From Sporobacter sp942492735 (lineage in GTDB: Bacteria; Bacillota; Clostridia; Oscillospirales; Oscillospiraceae): a stretch of DNA of 64,000 bases. This document shows, in pieces, positions 33,636 to 43,493 of the stretch (its first letter is position 1; each line of letters begins with the position of its first letter). Made by a program: the position numbers and the translations under genes. Below the pieces are notes generated by a model. That model searched no databases. It had not been told where the DNA came from and saw only the letters and a list, made by a program, of their open reading frames with translations. Where the stretch lies: positions 1,860,001 to 1,924,000 of the forward strand of contig OW818648.1 in NCBI GenBank assembly GCA_942492735.1, in the 5' to 3' direction.

Positions 33636-34403
33636 ATGGCGAGACTGGAAAACAAGGTTGCACTGATCACCGGCGCAGGCTCCGGTATGGGCCGCGCATC
33701 CTCCTTGCTCTTTTCGAAGGAGGGTGCAAAAATCGTCGTTGTCGATTTCAACGAGGAGAACGGAAAAAAAGTTGTTGAGGAAGTTAAGGCACAGGGCGGT
33801 CAAGCCGCGTTCGTCTTTGCGGATGTCTCCAAGGGGGAGTACTGCAAGGGAGCCGTCGAATTCGCCATTGCCACCTACGGAAAAATCGACGTCGTGTTCT
33901 GCTGCGCCGGCGTGGCGCAGAAAGCAGAAATGATTTGGGATCTCGACGAGAGCGAGTTTGACAGAATGTTCAACATAAACACGAAGTCCACTTGGCTCAT
34001 GGCAAAGTATTCCGCTCTGGAGCTTAAGAAGAATCACGGCTCGCTTATCCTGATCGGATCTACTGCGGCACTGCGGCCCAGGGCAACCCAGGGGTTGTAC
34101 GGCGCCAGCAAGGCTGCCAACAACATCCTGGCAATCGGTCTGGCAGCAGAGCTCGCACCTGAAGCACGCTGCAATTGCATCAACCCGGGTCCTACAGCCA
34201 CGCCGATGCTCCCAACATTTGTTCAGACATACAATGATCAGGTGGCGGCTGATATCGCCGGAGGCACGCTGCTCAAGCATCTCGTCGACCCGATGGACAT
34301 CGCAAACGCCGCGCTGTTTTTTGCCTGCGATGAATCGCAGAGTGTCACGGGCGTGTCTATGCTGGTGGATGCCGGTGCCGATAAATTCCGAGGGAAGAAC
34401 TGA
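33636..34403 (+). CDS. SDR family oxidoreductase
   Basis: A 255-residue classical SDR, last gene of the long operon. TGAGSGMG at 13-20, catalytic Ser in LIGSTAAL, Tyr/Lys in YGASK. VVVDFN after strand two suggests NAD(H). It resembles the SDR at 19743 more than the others in the window (shared TGAGSGMGRA start). CCAGV replaces the usual NNAG. Substrate unknown; a hydroxy/keto acid or alicyclic alcohol would fit the operon. Confidence 0.8.
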   Translation: MARLENKVALITGAGSGMGRASSLLFSKEGAKIVVVDFNEENGKKVVEEVKAQGGQAAFVFADVSKGEYCKGAVEFAIATYGKIDVVFCCAGVAQKAEMIWDLDESEFDRMFNINTKSTWLMAKYSALELKKNHGSLILIGSTAALRPRATQGLYGASKAANNILAIGLAAELAPEARCNCINPGPTATPMLPTFVQTYNDQVAADIAGGTLLKHLVDPMDIANAALFFACDESQSVTGVSMLVDAGADKFRGKN

Positions 34404-34455
34404 TTCCTGCACAATAGCCTGCGTTGCGGCAGATCACTGGAGAATACATATCGCG

Positions 34456-34518
34456 ATCGACTTAAATGCTTGTCGATGATCATGAAGTTTTCGTGGATTA
34501 TATGGTACAAAACCATAT
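34456..34518. promoter_or_regulatory. Two inverted repeats before the ABC-transporter operon
   Basis: ATCGAC-10-GTCGAT (34456-34477) and ATATGGT-ACAAA-ACCATAT (34500-34518) lie in the 142-base spacer. They look like operator half-sites. No consensus promoter is obvious here, and neither repeat matches the operator block of regions A-C. Confidence 0.5.
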
Positions 34519-34545
34519 TAGAAGTAAATGAAAGAAGGTAAACAA

Positions 34546-35787
34546 ATGAAAACCATGAAAAGAATTTTGTTCCTCGTTCTCACAGTAGTTATGGCGGCGT
34601 CCTTATTAGCAGGTTGCGGCGGCAAAACGGCTGACAGCGGTTCTTCGGATAATTCTCCTTATAAGCTCGGTGTTCTGACGACAATCAGCGGCCCCAACGG
34701 TTTCTTGGGCTTGGATATTGTCGATGCCTTAAATCTCGAGGTTGATAAGCTCAATGGCGAAGGCGGCGTCAATGGCCATCAGATCCAGCTGGTTATTGAA
34801 GACGACGGTTTTGATTCGGCCAAAGCGGTTAACGGCTTTAACAAGCTGGCGCAAGAGGATAAAGTATTAGCTGTTTTGGGATTAATGGGCGAACCTCTCG
34901 AAGCATCGGTCCGTCCGCTGGCTGAAAAATACGAGATTCCTTTCCTGACCAATGTTCCGTCTGTACCGGGCACAAGAGATATCGGCGCTAAGTGGACATT
35001 CTCCGCTTGTCAAAACGAAATTCAAGACGTAGCGCTCTGGGTACAGTGGTGCAAAGATAACAACTTCACAAAAGTGGCATTCTTACAGACCAATGACGCT
35101 CTTAATGAAGCACGTCTAGCTGAAGCACAGGTACAGTTGCCGGCTGCCGGTATTGAGCTCAATGTATTACCTGACCAAATCAATTTCACTTCCGTTGACG
35201 TTACCCCTGAAGTCACGAAGTTAAAAAATCTCGTTGAAGAGACCGGTTCGCAAGCTGTTTTAATGACAGTTTGGCCGAATTTGATCCCGAGTGTATTAAA
35301 AGCAGCAAAAGCGATCGAACTCAATGTTCCGTTCACTCAATACTGCGAAGCAGGCGACAGCTCGCTGCTGGCCATGGGCGGCGAGGAACTCGAAGGCTAC
35401 ATGCAGATGGGCTTTAAACTGCTTGCACACACAGCTTTACCGGACAGCGATCCACAGAAGGCAGAATGCGTCGATTTCCAAACCCGTTTCCAAGCGAAGT
35501 ACAACCGTATCGCAGGTGTTGAGGATTCATGGGCTCATGACGCCCTTGCCATTATTGTTAATGGTCTCAAAACTTCCGGAGCGGACACTGCAAAACTGCG
35601 TGACGCCATCGAAAACAACACCAAGAATTTTATCGGGACTTCCGGAATTTATACCTACTCTGCAACACAGCATGATGGATTAGGCGTGGACAGCATGGGC
35701 TGGTACATCATCAAGGATCATAAATTCGTCATGTACAAAGACAATATTATGGTTGATGGCAAGCTGCAGGTAATTGATGTAAAATAA
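34546..35787 (+). CDS. Branched-chain-amino-acid-type ABC substrate-binding lipoprotein
   Basis: A 413-residue LivK-family (Peripla_BP_6) extracellular binding protein. The signal peptide ends in lipobox LLAGC with C24 as lipidation site, followed by a Gly/Ser linker. The mature part starts YKLGVLTTISGPNGFLG, the usual opening of the family, with NGEGGVNGHQIQLVIEDD. Proteins of this type bind amino acids, but also aromatic acids, amides and urea, so an aromatic or alicyclic acid is possible here. ATG 34546 follows AGAAGG by 7 bases; ATG 34528 has no site. It is first in the transporter operon. Confidence 0.88.
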   Translation: MKTMKRILFLVLTVVMAASLLAGCGGKTADSGSSDNSPYKLGVLTTISGPNGFLGLDIVDALNLEVDKLNGEGGVNGHQIQLVIEDDGFDSAKAVNGFNKLAQEDKVLAVLGLMGEPLEASVRPLAEKYEIPFLTNVPSVPGTRDIGAKWTFSACQNEIQDVALWVQWCKDNNFTKVAFLQTNDALNEARLAEAQVQLPAAGIELNVLPDQINFTSVDVTPEVTKLKNLVEETGSQAVLMTVWPNLIPSVLKAAKAIELNVPFTQYCEAGDSSLLAMGGEELEGYMQMGFKLLAHTALPDSDPQKAECVDFQTRFQAKYNRIAGVEDSWAHDALAIIVNGLKTSGADTAKLRDAIENNTKNFIGTSGIYTYSATQHDGLGVDSMGWYIIKDHKFVMYKDNIMVDGKLQVIDVK

Positions 35788-35827
35788 GCGTCCGATTCAC
35801 GTCGCCTTGGAGGAAAGAGGTAGAAAT

Positions 35828-36694
35828 ATGGATATACTGAATTTTTTATTCGCCGGTCTCGTTTCCGGTGCGGTGTATGCCTTGATTGGGCTCGGCTTTG
35901 TCACGATCTATCGGTGCTCGGGAGTAGTCAACTTTGCGCAGGGTGACTTGGTCGTATTGGGTGGGATAATCACGATCAATCTGATCGGAATAGTCTCCTA
36001 CCCGGTTGCGGCTCTCATTGCGATCGTTATTACCGTTGTTGTTGGGATACTCATCAACGAACTGGTAATAGCCCGTTTGCGCAAAATGACGATGGCGACA
36101 ATCATCATGTCAACGCTCGGCGCCAGTATGTTTCTCCAAGGTGCTTCTCTTGTCGCAATGGGGGGATGGCAAAAAGCCCTCCCTCCATTCACAGGGATCG
36201 ACCCTGTGAAAATTTTCAATGCGACCATTTCGCGTCAAGGTTTATGGGTGATTTTAATCGTCTTGGTTATCTTGGCTGCGTTGTTTTTTGTAAACAATAT
36301 GACCTTGTTTGGAAAGAAAATGACAGCGACGGCAACTCAGCCGTTAGCGGCAGGTTTCGTGGGAATTTCCAGAGGATCAATGATCCGCTGGTCATTTATA
36401 ATCAGTGCGGCCGTTGGGGCCTTTGCCGGTATCGGGCTTGCGACCATCGTGCCGATTAATTATGCTTCGGGTTCGGCATTTATGCTCAAAGGATTCGTCG
36501 GCGCAGTCTTGGGCGGTTGGGGTAAGACGACCGGTGCTGTTGTCGGAGGATTGATGCTCGGAATCATTGAGGCCTTTAGCGCCGCTATATTGCCGTCGGG
36601 GTATAAAGACGCGGTTGCGTTTATTATTCTTTTGATCGTCCTTTACTTTAAGCCGTCGGGCATTCTCGGATCATCGTTGGTGGAGACGGAATAA
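35828..36694 (+). CDS. LivH-type ABC permease
   Basis: A 288-residue inner-membrane permease of the branched-chain amino acid type with about eight hydrophobic segments. FLFAGLVSGAVYALIGLGF and VNFAQGDLVVLGG at the N-terminus are diagnostic. GFVGAVLGGWG near the C-terminus is the coupling segment. ATG 35828 follows GGAGGAAAGAGG; the TTG inside that site is not the start. The stop shares a base with the next ATG (TAATG), so the fused permease-ATPase is translationally coupled. Confidence 0.88.
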   Translation: MDILNFLFAGLVSGAVYALIGLGFVTIYRCSGVVNFAQGDLVVLGGIITINLIGIVSYPVAALIAIVITVVVGILINELVIARLRKMTMATIIMSTLGASMFLQGASLVAMGGWQKALPPFTGIDPVKIFNATISRQGLWVILIVLVILAALFFVNNMTLFGKKMTATATQPLAAGFVGISRGSMIRWSFIISAAVGAFAGIGLATIVPINYASGSAFMLKGFVGAVLGGWGKTTGAVVGGLMLGIIEAFSAAILPSGYKDAVAFIILLIVLYFKPSGILGSSLVETE

Positions 36695-39363
36695 TGAAAA
36701 AAAATACGTACTTATTAAAACCCGGCAATATCATTAAGCTGCTGGCCATTCTCGTCTTGATTCTCATACCTGTGATTACCAGCCGTTTTTACGTACTGAG
36801 CATTTTGGTATCGTCAGGTATCTTTGCAATGCTGGCGATTGGTTTGAGTCTTCTGCTTGGCCAGGCTGGCCAGATATCCCTGGCGGTTGGAGCGTTCTAT
36901 GGTGTGGGTGCCTATACGGTTGCGATACTGACAACCATGACCGATGTTCCTTCGTTATTGGCACTCATTGCCGGAGCAATTATTGCAGGAATTATCGCTT
37001 TTATTGTTGGTAAACCGATCCTGCGTCTCAAAAGCTATTTCTTGGCTCTGGCAACATTGGGCTTGGGAACGATCTTTATTGTGATGTGCCAACAAACGAA
37101 TGCCATCGGCGGGAATTTGGGTATCAACCAGATTCCAAACTTCGAATTTGCCGGTTTTACGTTTGATATGTATAAATCTCAATATTATCTTGTTTGGTTT
37201 TTTGCAATCTTAGTATTGGTATTTGTCACACGGGCTTTAAAATCAAGGGTAGGCCGGGCTTTGAAAGCTTTGGCCGTCAATGAGGTTGCGGCCACAAGCC
37301 TGGGTATTAACGTCGCTGATTGGAAGCTGCGCACGTTTGTTGTTAGTTCATTTATCTCCGGACTGGCCGGAGGATTCTTTTCTTATGTTTATACGGCTGT
37401 CACCCCCCAATCGTTTGATAGTTCTGTGACGATGATGGTCATGATCATGGTTATCGCCGGTGGGATTGACAGCATCATCGGAAGCGTTGTTGGCGCAGTA
37501 CTCATTACGATTCTCAGTAACCTTCTGTCTGTATACCAACAGTACAGTTCCGTAATTTATGCGCTTATTCTGATTCTCCTCCTGCTGTTTGTACCCGGTG
37601 GTTTGGCATCATTAGTTGTGCCGGGTGCTTATAAGGGTGTGAGGGATAGATTGAGCCGTTTTGGCAAGAAAAGTCGATCAGCAGAGGAACAATCGATACA
37701 AGAAAGAGCATCGGTGATTGATGAACAGACTGCTCGGGCCGGCGAAGCCCTCGTAGAGGATTGGCGGAGCCATTCCGCAGAAAGAATTCAAGCTTCGAAA
37801 AATGGAAAAGAGCTTCTAAAGATTGACGATATATGCGTTTTCTTCGGCGGCGTCAAGGCTGTCAACGACGTGTCAATGACAGTAAAAGAAGGGCTGATTA
37901 CAGCCTTGATCGGACCCAATGGCGCGGGGAAGACGACTTTGTTTAATGTCATCAGCGGTTTAAAAAAACCGACCAAAGGACGCATCTGGTTTAATGGCAA
38001 AGAAATTACGAAAATGAGAGATGTGGCGATTGCCAGAATGGGTGTTGCCAGGACATTCCAGAACCTCAGAATTTTCAGTAACATGACTGTTTTGGAAAAT
38101 GTTATGACCGGCAGACACCGCCATGAAAAGGCTGGATTTATCACTGCAGCCATTGGATTACAAGGCAAAGAGGAGAAGGAATCCCGCCGGCGCGCCATGG
38201 AAACGTTAACCCTTGTAGGGTTGGAGCGGTTTGCTGAGTGGCAGGTTACCGCACTCCCGTACGGGCAGCAGCGTTTGGTGGAAATTGCGAGAGCTTTGGC
38301 TACTGATCCGGAATTATTACTGCTTGATGAGCCTGCCGCCGGTATGAACGGAGCAGAACGCATCGTATTGGTTCAAAAGATTATTGAAATTGCAAAATCC
38401 GGTATCAACGTATTGATCGTTGAACACGATATTGATTTAGTCATGGGACTGTCCGACAATGTTTTCGTTCTTGATTTCGGGAAACTGATTGCCGTGGGGG
38501 CTCCCACTGAGGTCCAACAGAATCAGGCAGTTATTGAAGCTTATATCGGGGTTAAGGATAAATCAAGCTGGGCGCAAATCGGCGTAGAAGACACCAGAAA
38601 TCTGTGTGGCGAAGACTGCAAGCCGATTCTTACTATTGAAAATGTATCCACATACTACGGGTCGATCGGCGCAGTCCGGGATGTTTCCATGAACGTATAC
38701 CCTGGCGAAATCCTGACGATTTTAGGGTCGAACGGCGCTGGTAAGACAACCCTCCTGCGGACGATATCAGGAGCACTGAAGCCGCGATCTGGAAAGATAA
38801 CTTTCTTGGATAAGGATATTACCGGTAAGCCAATGCAAGAGATCTCTTATCTTGGCATCGGCCATGTCCCCGAGGGCCGGCTCATATTCCCGACGCTATC
38901 TGTTCTTGATAATCTGAGACTCGGTGCCTGCAGGCGCCGGAATAAAGCGGAGATCAGCAAGGATATGGCGTTTGTTTTCGAACTCTTCCCGGTGCTCAAT
39001 GAACGCCGTAAACAAATCGCCGGCACATTGTCGGGCGGCCAGCAGCAAATGCTGGCGATTGGCCGTGCGTTAATGGGAAAACCGAAACTCATGGTCTTAG
39101 ATGAACCTTCGATGGGCTTAGCACCCCAGATAGTCGATCAGATCTTCGAAACCCTTGTTAAACTGAATCGGGAACATGGCATGACACTCGTCGTTGTTGA
39201 ACAAAATGCGGAAACCGTCCTTTCGTTTGCGCATAAAGCCGTTATTCTCCAAACCGGGCAAGTGGCTTTATCCGGACCGGCGAAGGAACTGGCACAGGAT
39301 GAAAGGGTACGCGCTTTGTACCTTGGGCAGGATAAGGAGCAAAAATTGGCGCAACAGCTGTAA
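36694..39363 (+). CDS. Triple fusion: LivM permease + LivG ATPase + LivF ATPase
   Basis: An 889-residue protein that joins three normally separate subunits. Residues 1-310 are a LivM-type permease with about ten membrane segments (LLLGQAGQISLAVGAFYGVGAYT near 54). A charged linker runs to about 370. The LivG-like ATPase (about 370-620) has Walker A GPNGAGKTT from 407, signature LPYGQQ and Walker B LLLLDEPAAG. The LivF-like ATPase (about 643-880) has Walker A GSNGAGKTT near 678, LSGGQQ and LMVLDEPSMG. All catalytic motifs are intact, and the frame is uninterrupted across both junctions. LivM-LivG fusions are known; having LivF as well gives a one-chain motor that pairs with LivH. Confidence 0.88.
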   Translation: MKKNTYLLKPGNIIKLLAILVLILIPVITSRFYVLSILVSSGIFAMLAIGLSLLLGQAGQISLAVGAFYGVGAYTVAILTTMTDVPSLLALIAGAIIAGIIAFIVGKPILRLKSYFLALATLGLGTIFIVMCQQTNAIGGNLGINQIPNFEFAGFTFDMYKSQYYLVWFFAILVLVFVTRALKSRVGRALKALAVNEVAATSLGINVADWKLRTFVVSSFISGLAGGFFSYVYTAVTPQSFDSSVTMMVMIMVIAGGIDSIIGSVVGAVLITILSNLLSVYQQYSSVIYALILILLLLFVPGGLASLVVPGAYKGVRDRLSRFGKKSRSAEEQSIQERASVIDEQTARAGEALVEDWRSHSAERIQASKNGKELLKIDDICVFFGGVKAVNDVSMTVKEGLITALIGPNGAGKTTLFNVISGLKKPTKGRIWFNGKEITKMRDVAIARMGVARTFQNLRIFSNMTVLENVMTGRHRHEKAGFITAAIGLQGKEEKESRRRAMETLTLVGLERFAEWQVTALPYGQQRLVEIARALATDPELLLLDEPAAGMNGAERIVLVQKIIEIAKSGINVLIVEHDIDLVMGLSDNVFVLDFGKLIAVGAPTEVQQNQAVIEAYIGVKDKSSWAQIGVEDTRNLCGEDCKPILTIENVSTYYGSIGAVRDVSMNVYPGEILTILGSNGAGKTTLLRTISGALKPRSGKITFLDKDITGKPMQEISYLGIGHVPEGRLIFPTLSVLDNLRLGACRRRNKAEISKDMAFVFELFPVLNERRKQIAGTLSGGQQQMLAIGRALMGKPKLMVLDEPSMGLAPQIVDQIFETLVKLNREHGMTLVVVEQNAETVLSFAHKAVILQTGQVALSGPAKELAQDERVRALYLGQDKEQKLAQQL

Positions 39364-39447
39364 CTCTGCCAATCAATTCAAAACTCAAAGACCGGAGTAA
39401 TGCTCCGATGCAGAAAGGGAAATGCAGCAAAACTGCATTTGAAAGAT

Positions 39448-41421
39448 ATGGAGACGTTAAAATACCCGCATCTGTTTGAGCCTCTATCGGTGGCAGGCAA
39501 CCTTTTCAGTAACAGGATCATCGCCTCCGCCACAGGCTATCTTGATACCGTCGGCAACCGAGAAGGCGGTTATTATCATACGCCCCAGGCTTCCGCCTAT
39601 TATGAGCGCATGGCAATTGGCGGGGCTGGCACGATCACCGTGGGCAGCTGCTATATAGATAAGAAATTCGGCGATTTTGGAAACTACCACGTTTTTCTGG
39701 ACGACCCGCTGTCGATTCACTCGTTTTATGACATTGCCAACGCTATCACCCGACACGGCGCGATCGCTTCAGCGGAGATCCTCCACTGCGGTTTATACGC
39801 CAACCGGGCGACCGGCGAACCGTCCTACGGTCCTGTTGCCATGGAAGACAACGGACGGACGGTCTATGAAATGGACGAGGCTTTTATAATTGCGCTTATT
39901 GAAAGGTTTGCGAATGCGGCCGCCTTTGCCAAAAAATGCGGCTTTAGTATGGTTACCATCCACGGAGGCCACGGATGGCTCATCTCACAGTTCGTCAATC
40001 CGAAGCTTAACACCCGAAAAGATCGCTGGGGCGGCGCGTCGATCGAAAACCGCTCGCGGTTAGCGGTCGAAATCTGTAAAGCAATTCGGAAAAAGGTAGG
40101 TCCTAACTTCCCGATAGAAATACGCATCAGCGGCTCGGAGTGCTATCCGGAGGGGTACGGCATCGACGAGGGTATTGCATTCGCCAGGCAGCTGGACGGT
40201 TATGCCGATATGATCCATGTCTCAGCCGGCAGCCATGAGCGAGACGATGTGTTTACGATCACCCACCCCAGCATGTTTCTCGAGGAAGGCTGCAATTCTG
40301 TTTATGCGCACGAGATCAAAAAAAACGTCTCACAATCCAAAATCGTCACCGTCGGGGGGTTCAGCGATCCCGCGCTCATGGAGGAAATCATCGCCTCCGG
40401 AAAAGCAGACTTCATCGCCATGGCGCGTGCGCTCCTGGCAGATCCCGATTTGCCCATGAAGCTCCGTACCGGACGTGAGAACGATATCAAAAAATGCATG
40501 CGCTGTCTGTCCTGCTTCTCGACTGTCCAGACATATGGAAAGTTCTACTGTGCCATCAATCCCAAAACAGGCCGTGAATACGAAGAAAAGTCCGCAATTC
40601 CCGCCGCAGTGAAAAAGAGGGTCCTGATCGTGGGCGGTGGTATCGGCGGCATGCAGGCGGCGCTGACCTGCGCCGAGCGCGGGCACGAGGTTATCCTGTG
40701 CGAAAAGGAAGCCCGTCTCGGTGGCGCGCTCCGCTGTGAGGAAAAGGTCCCGTTCAAGAAAAATCTGGACCTCTATTTGAACGCGCAGGAACGAGCGGTT
40801 CATGAGAACCCGGCAATCACGCTGCATCTCAACACCGCTGTCACACCGGCACTGGCCCGGGCTTTCGATGCCGATGTGATCATCGCCGCGCTTGGAGCGC
40901 GTCCGATAATACCGCCGGTTAAGGGGGTCGAACGCGCCGGTGGTGAGAATGTCATGTCAGCTGAGGACGCCTATGTGAACCCTGAGAAGACAGGCAGTTC
41001 CGTCGTTATTCTTGGCGGCGGCCTGGTAGGCGTTGAGCTGGGTATTTTTCTTGCGCAGCAGGGTAAGAAAATCACGATCATAGAAATGCTGGATGCTCTG
41101 AATAACGGCGGAAATCACCTGCACGCCAAGGGACTGGCTGTCCAGATCGAGAAATACGGAATAAATATCAGCCTCAAGACAAAGGCCCTGGAGGTTACTG
41201 ACAATGGCGTCATCTGCTTAATAGACGACGGCATGACGTTGCTTGAAGCTGAGACCGTTATTTACGCGGTCGGGCAGAGTCCAAAGCAGGAGGAAACAAT
41301 TGCTCTTCACGGCTGCGCTCCCGAGTTTCACATCCTGGGCGATTGCGTCGCGCCGAAGAACATCACGAACGCGACAAGTGCTGCCTATGAGATCTCGCGT
41401 GCTATCGGCAGATACTTCTGA
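39448..41421 (+). CDS. Large OYE-family ene-reductase with Fe-S cluster and FAD/NAD domain (copy 3)
   Basis: A 657-residue ene-reductase. FMN barrel with IHGGHGWLISQF and NTRKDRWGG; [4Fe-4S] ligands C350, C353, C356 and C368 (2-2-11); FAD motif VGGGIGGMQA and NAD motif GGGLVGVEL. ATG 39448 is chosen because METLKYPHLFEP aligns with the start of the partial copy at 63032; upstream ATGs at 39400 and 39411 region would add an unmatched tail. No strong ribosome site is seen. Both copies share ISGSECY and VSAGSHE, so 39448 and 63032 form one subgroup. It follows the transporter by 84 bases and is probably on its transcript. Confidence 0.85.
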   Translation: METLKYPHLFEPLSVAGNLFSNRIIASATGYLDTVGNREGGYYHTPQASAYYERMAIGGAGTITVGSCYIDKKFGDFGNYHVFLDDPLSIHSFYDIANAITRHGAIASAEILHCGLYANRATGEPSYGPVAMEDNGRTVYEMDEAFIIALIERFANAAAFAKKCGFSMVTIHGGHGWLISQFVNPKLNTRKDRWGGASIENRSRLAVEICKAIRKKVGPNFPIEIRISGSECYPEGYGIDEGIAFARQLDGYADMIHVSAGSHERDDVFTITHPSMFLEEGCNSVYAHEIKKNVSQSKIVTVGGFSDPALMEEIIASGKADFIAMARALLADPDLPMKLRTGRENDIKKCMRCLSCFSTVQTYGKFYCAINPKTGREYEEKSAIPAAVKKRVLIVGGGIGGMQAALTCAERGHEVILCEKEARLGGALRCEEKVPFKKNLDLYLNAQERAVHENPAITLHLNTAVTPALARAFDADVIIAALGARPIIPPVKGVERAGGENVMSAEDAYVNPEKTGSSVVILGGGLVGVELGIFLAQQGKKITIIEMLDALNNGGNHLHAKGLAVQIEKYGINISLKTKALEVTDNGVICLIDDGMTLLEAETVIYAVGQSPKQEETIALHGCAPEFHILGDCVAPKNITNATSAAYEISRAIGRYF

Positions 41422-41486
41422 CATCATAAATACCATAATGATCATAACACAGGGAAATAGAAGAAACCTGCTTTAGGAGGAAGATT

Positions 41487-43448
41487 ATGCCAATGAACAA
41501 ATATCCTCATGTATATGAGCCGATCCAGGTTGGCAATATGACGCTGAAAAACCGCATTCAATATTCGCCTATCGTATCAAACCACGCGGGCTACCGGTCG
41601 GGCAGTGTGACAAACGAGCTCCTCGAATTCGTCAGCGCTCAGGCCAAAACGGGCGCCGGGCTCATAACCATCGGCTCTACACCGGTAAACTTCAGGGAGG
41701 GCCGCGACTTCTATGCCTGTCTTTCGGCCACCTCCGATGACGATCTGGGCGGGCTCACCATGCTCTCCAACGAAGTACACAGATATGGCGGCAAGCTATC
41801 AGCGGAGCTCATCCACGCCGGTCAGTGGGGCGGCTTAACGCTGCCTGAGGGGCAGCAGGCATGGGTTCCCTCCGTCGTGTCGCCGCATCACGATCCGAAG
41901 CGTTACCGAGAGATTACCCGCGCCGAGATGCTGACGGTTATCGACGATTTCATTGCGGCCATCAAACGCTGCATGATCGCCAAATTTGACATGGCCATGA
42001 TCCACTACGCCCATGGCAATCTGATGTCTGCCTTCCTCTCCACCGCCTGGAATCAGCGTACAGACAAATACGGCGGCTCGGAGCAGAACCGCTGGCGGTT
42101 CCCTATGGAGCTTCTCGAGGCAGCCCGCGACACAACGAAGGGTGCCATTCCTTTTGAAATGCGCATCGTCGGCAACGAGCACATCCCGGGCGGCACGCCG
42201 ATGGACGAACGGATCCGCTTCCTGAAGGAAGCCCAGAAGTACATTGACATGATCGTCGTCTCGGCAGGAACATTGTTTTACGGCGAGGCGTTCAGCTATA
42301 ATATGCCCAACTATTATATTCCGGCGGGCGTCAACGTCGAGTATGCCGCCGCGTTCAAGGAAGCCTGCCCGAAACTTGTGGTCTCCGTTGTGGGTGGCAT
42401 TTCCACGCTGGAGCAGGCTGAGGAGATCATTAAATCCGGCAAGGCCGACATCGTCGCCATGGCGAAAGCGCTCATGGCAGACGGCGAATTCGTCGTCAAG
42501 GGTCAGCGCGGCCAGGAAAAGGAAATCCGGCCTTGCCTGCGGTGCCTGTACTGCCTTAAAAGAAATAATGCCGATTGCCATCTCGCAGGCTGTGCCGTCA
42601 ACCCGACAATGGGCTGGGAATACCGCACACAAAAGCCGACATTGACGACGAAGAAAAAGAAGGTCATGATCGTCGGCGGCGGCCCCGCCGGCATGGCGTC
42701 CGCCCAATACCTCACGGAGCGCGGTCACGAAGTCGTCCTGTACGAGAAGGATGACAAGCTCGGCGGGCGACTGCAGGAGGCCTCCGCGCTGTCCTTCAAG
42801 GACGGCTTCCGCAAGTTCTTTGAGTACACTGTCCGAAAGACAAACGAGTGCGGCGCCAGGATTGTGCTCGGCATGGAGGCCTGCGCCGAAACAATCCGTG
42901 CTGAAGCGCCTGACGCCCTCGTCATCGCCGCCGGAGCCAAGCTTATTGTCCCGCCCATCAAGGGTATCGGCGGGCAAAAGGTGAAGAGCGTCGTCGAGGT
43001 CGACAGGGGACACGCCGAAACGGGGAAGAAGGTTATCGTCTGCGGCGCGGGACTGTCTGGGTCCGAATGTGCACTGAGCATCGCCATGGAGGGGAAGGAT
43101 GTCACCCTTGTGGACATGATCCCCGAGGAAAATTTCTACGCAGACCTCATTTTCTTCAACAGGCCAAGTCTCACAAGGCTCCTCGCTGAGAACAATGTCA
43201 AGCTGATGGGATGCTGCACTGTTCAGGAATTCTGCGAGGACGGCGTCATCGTGAAGAACGCGCAAGGCGCGTGCGTCAAGCTCGCGTGCGATACAGCAGT
43301 CATCGCCTTTGGCGTGAAGCCCAACAAAGCAGCAATATCTGAGCTGGCTGGCGTGGTCGGTGAGACCTACATCATTGGAGACGCGGACAAGGTGGGCGTC
43401 ATTGGTGATGCCATCGGTCAGGCGTACTGGTACTGTAAGGATATCTAA
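41487..43448 (+). CDS. Large OYE-family ene-reductase with Fe-S cluster and FAD/NAD domain (copy 4)
   Basis: A 653-residue ene-reductase. The barrel has IHYAHGNLMSAF and NQRTDKYGG; Fe-S ligands C350, C353, C356 and C369 (a further Cys at 364); FAD motif VGGGPAGMAS; NAD motif GAGLSGSEC. It is the most distinct of the copies: HYAHG replaces the usual HAAHG/HGGHG and IHAGQW appears at the active-site strand. It begins with an AGGAGG site. A 97-residue ABM protein and an SDR follow closely. Both strands look open over this gene because of its base composition; the plus frame is the real one. Confidence 0.85.
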   Translation: MPMNKYPHVYEPIQVGNMTLKNRIQYSPIVSNHAGYRSGSVTNELLEFVSAQAKTGAGLITIGSTPVNFREGRDFYACLSATSDDDLGGLTMLSNEVHRYGGKLSAELIHAGQWGGLTLPEGQQAWVPSVVSPHHDPKRYREITRAEMLTVIDDFIAAIKRCMIAKFDMAMIHYAHGNLMSAFLSTAWNQRTDKYGGSEQNRWRFPMELLEAARDTTKGAIPFEMRIVGNEHIPGGTPMDERIRFLKEAQKYIDMIVVSAGTLFYGEAFSYNMPNYYIPAGVNVEYAAAFKEACPKLVVSVVGGISTLEQAEEIIKSGKADIVAMAKALMADGEFVVKGQRGQEKEIRPCLRCLYCLKRNNADCHLAGCAVNPTMGWEYRTQKPTLTTKKKKVMIVGGGPAGMASAQYLTERGHEVVLYEKDDKLGGRLQEASALSFKDGFRKFFEYTVRKTNECGARIVLGMEACAETIRAEAPDALVIAAGAKLIVPPIKGIGGQKVKSVVEVDRGHAETGKKVIVCGAGLSGSECALSIAMEGKDVTLVDMIPEENFYADLIFFNRPSLTRLLAENNVKLMGCCTVQEFCEDGVIVKNAQGACVKLACDTAVIAFGVKPNKAAISELAGVVGETYIIGDADKVGVIGDAIGQAYWYCKDI

Positions 43449-43493
43449 GGAATTTATGTTGTTTAAAATCAGCAACTTTAGGAGGAACGAAAA

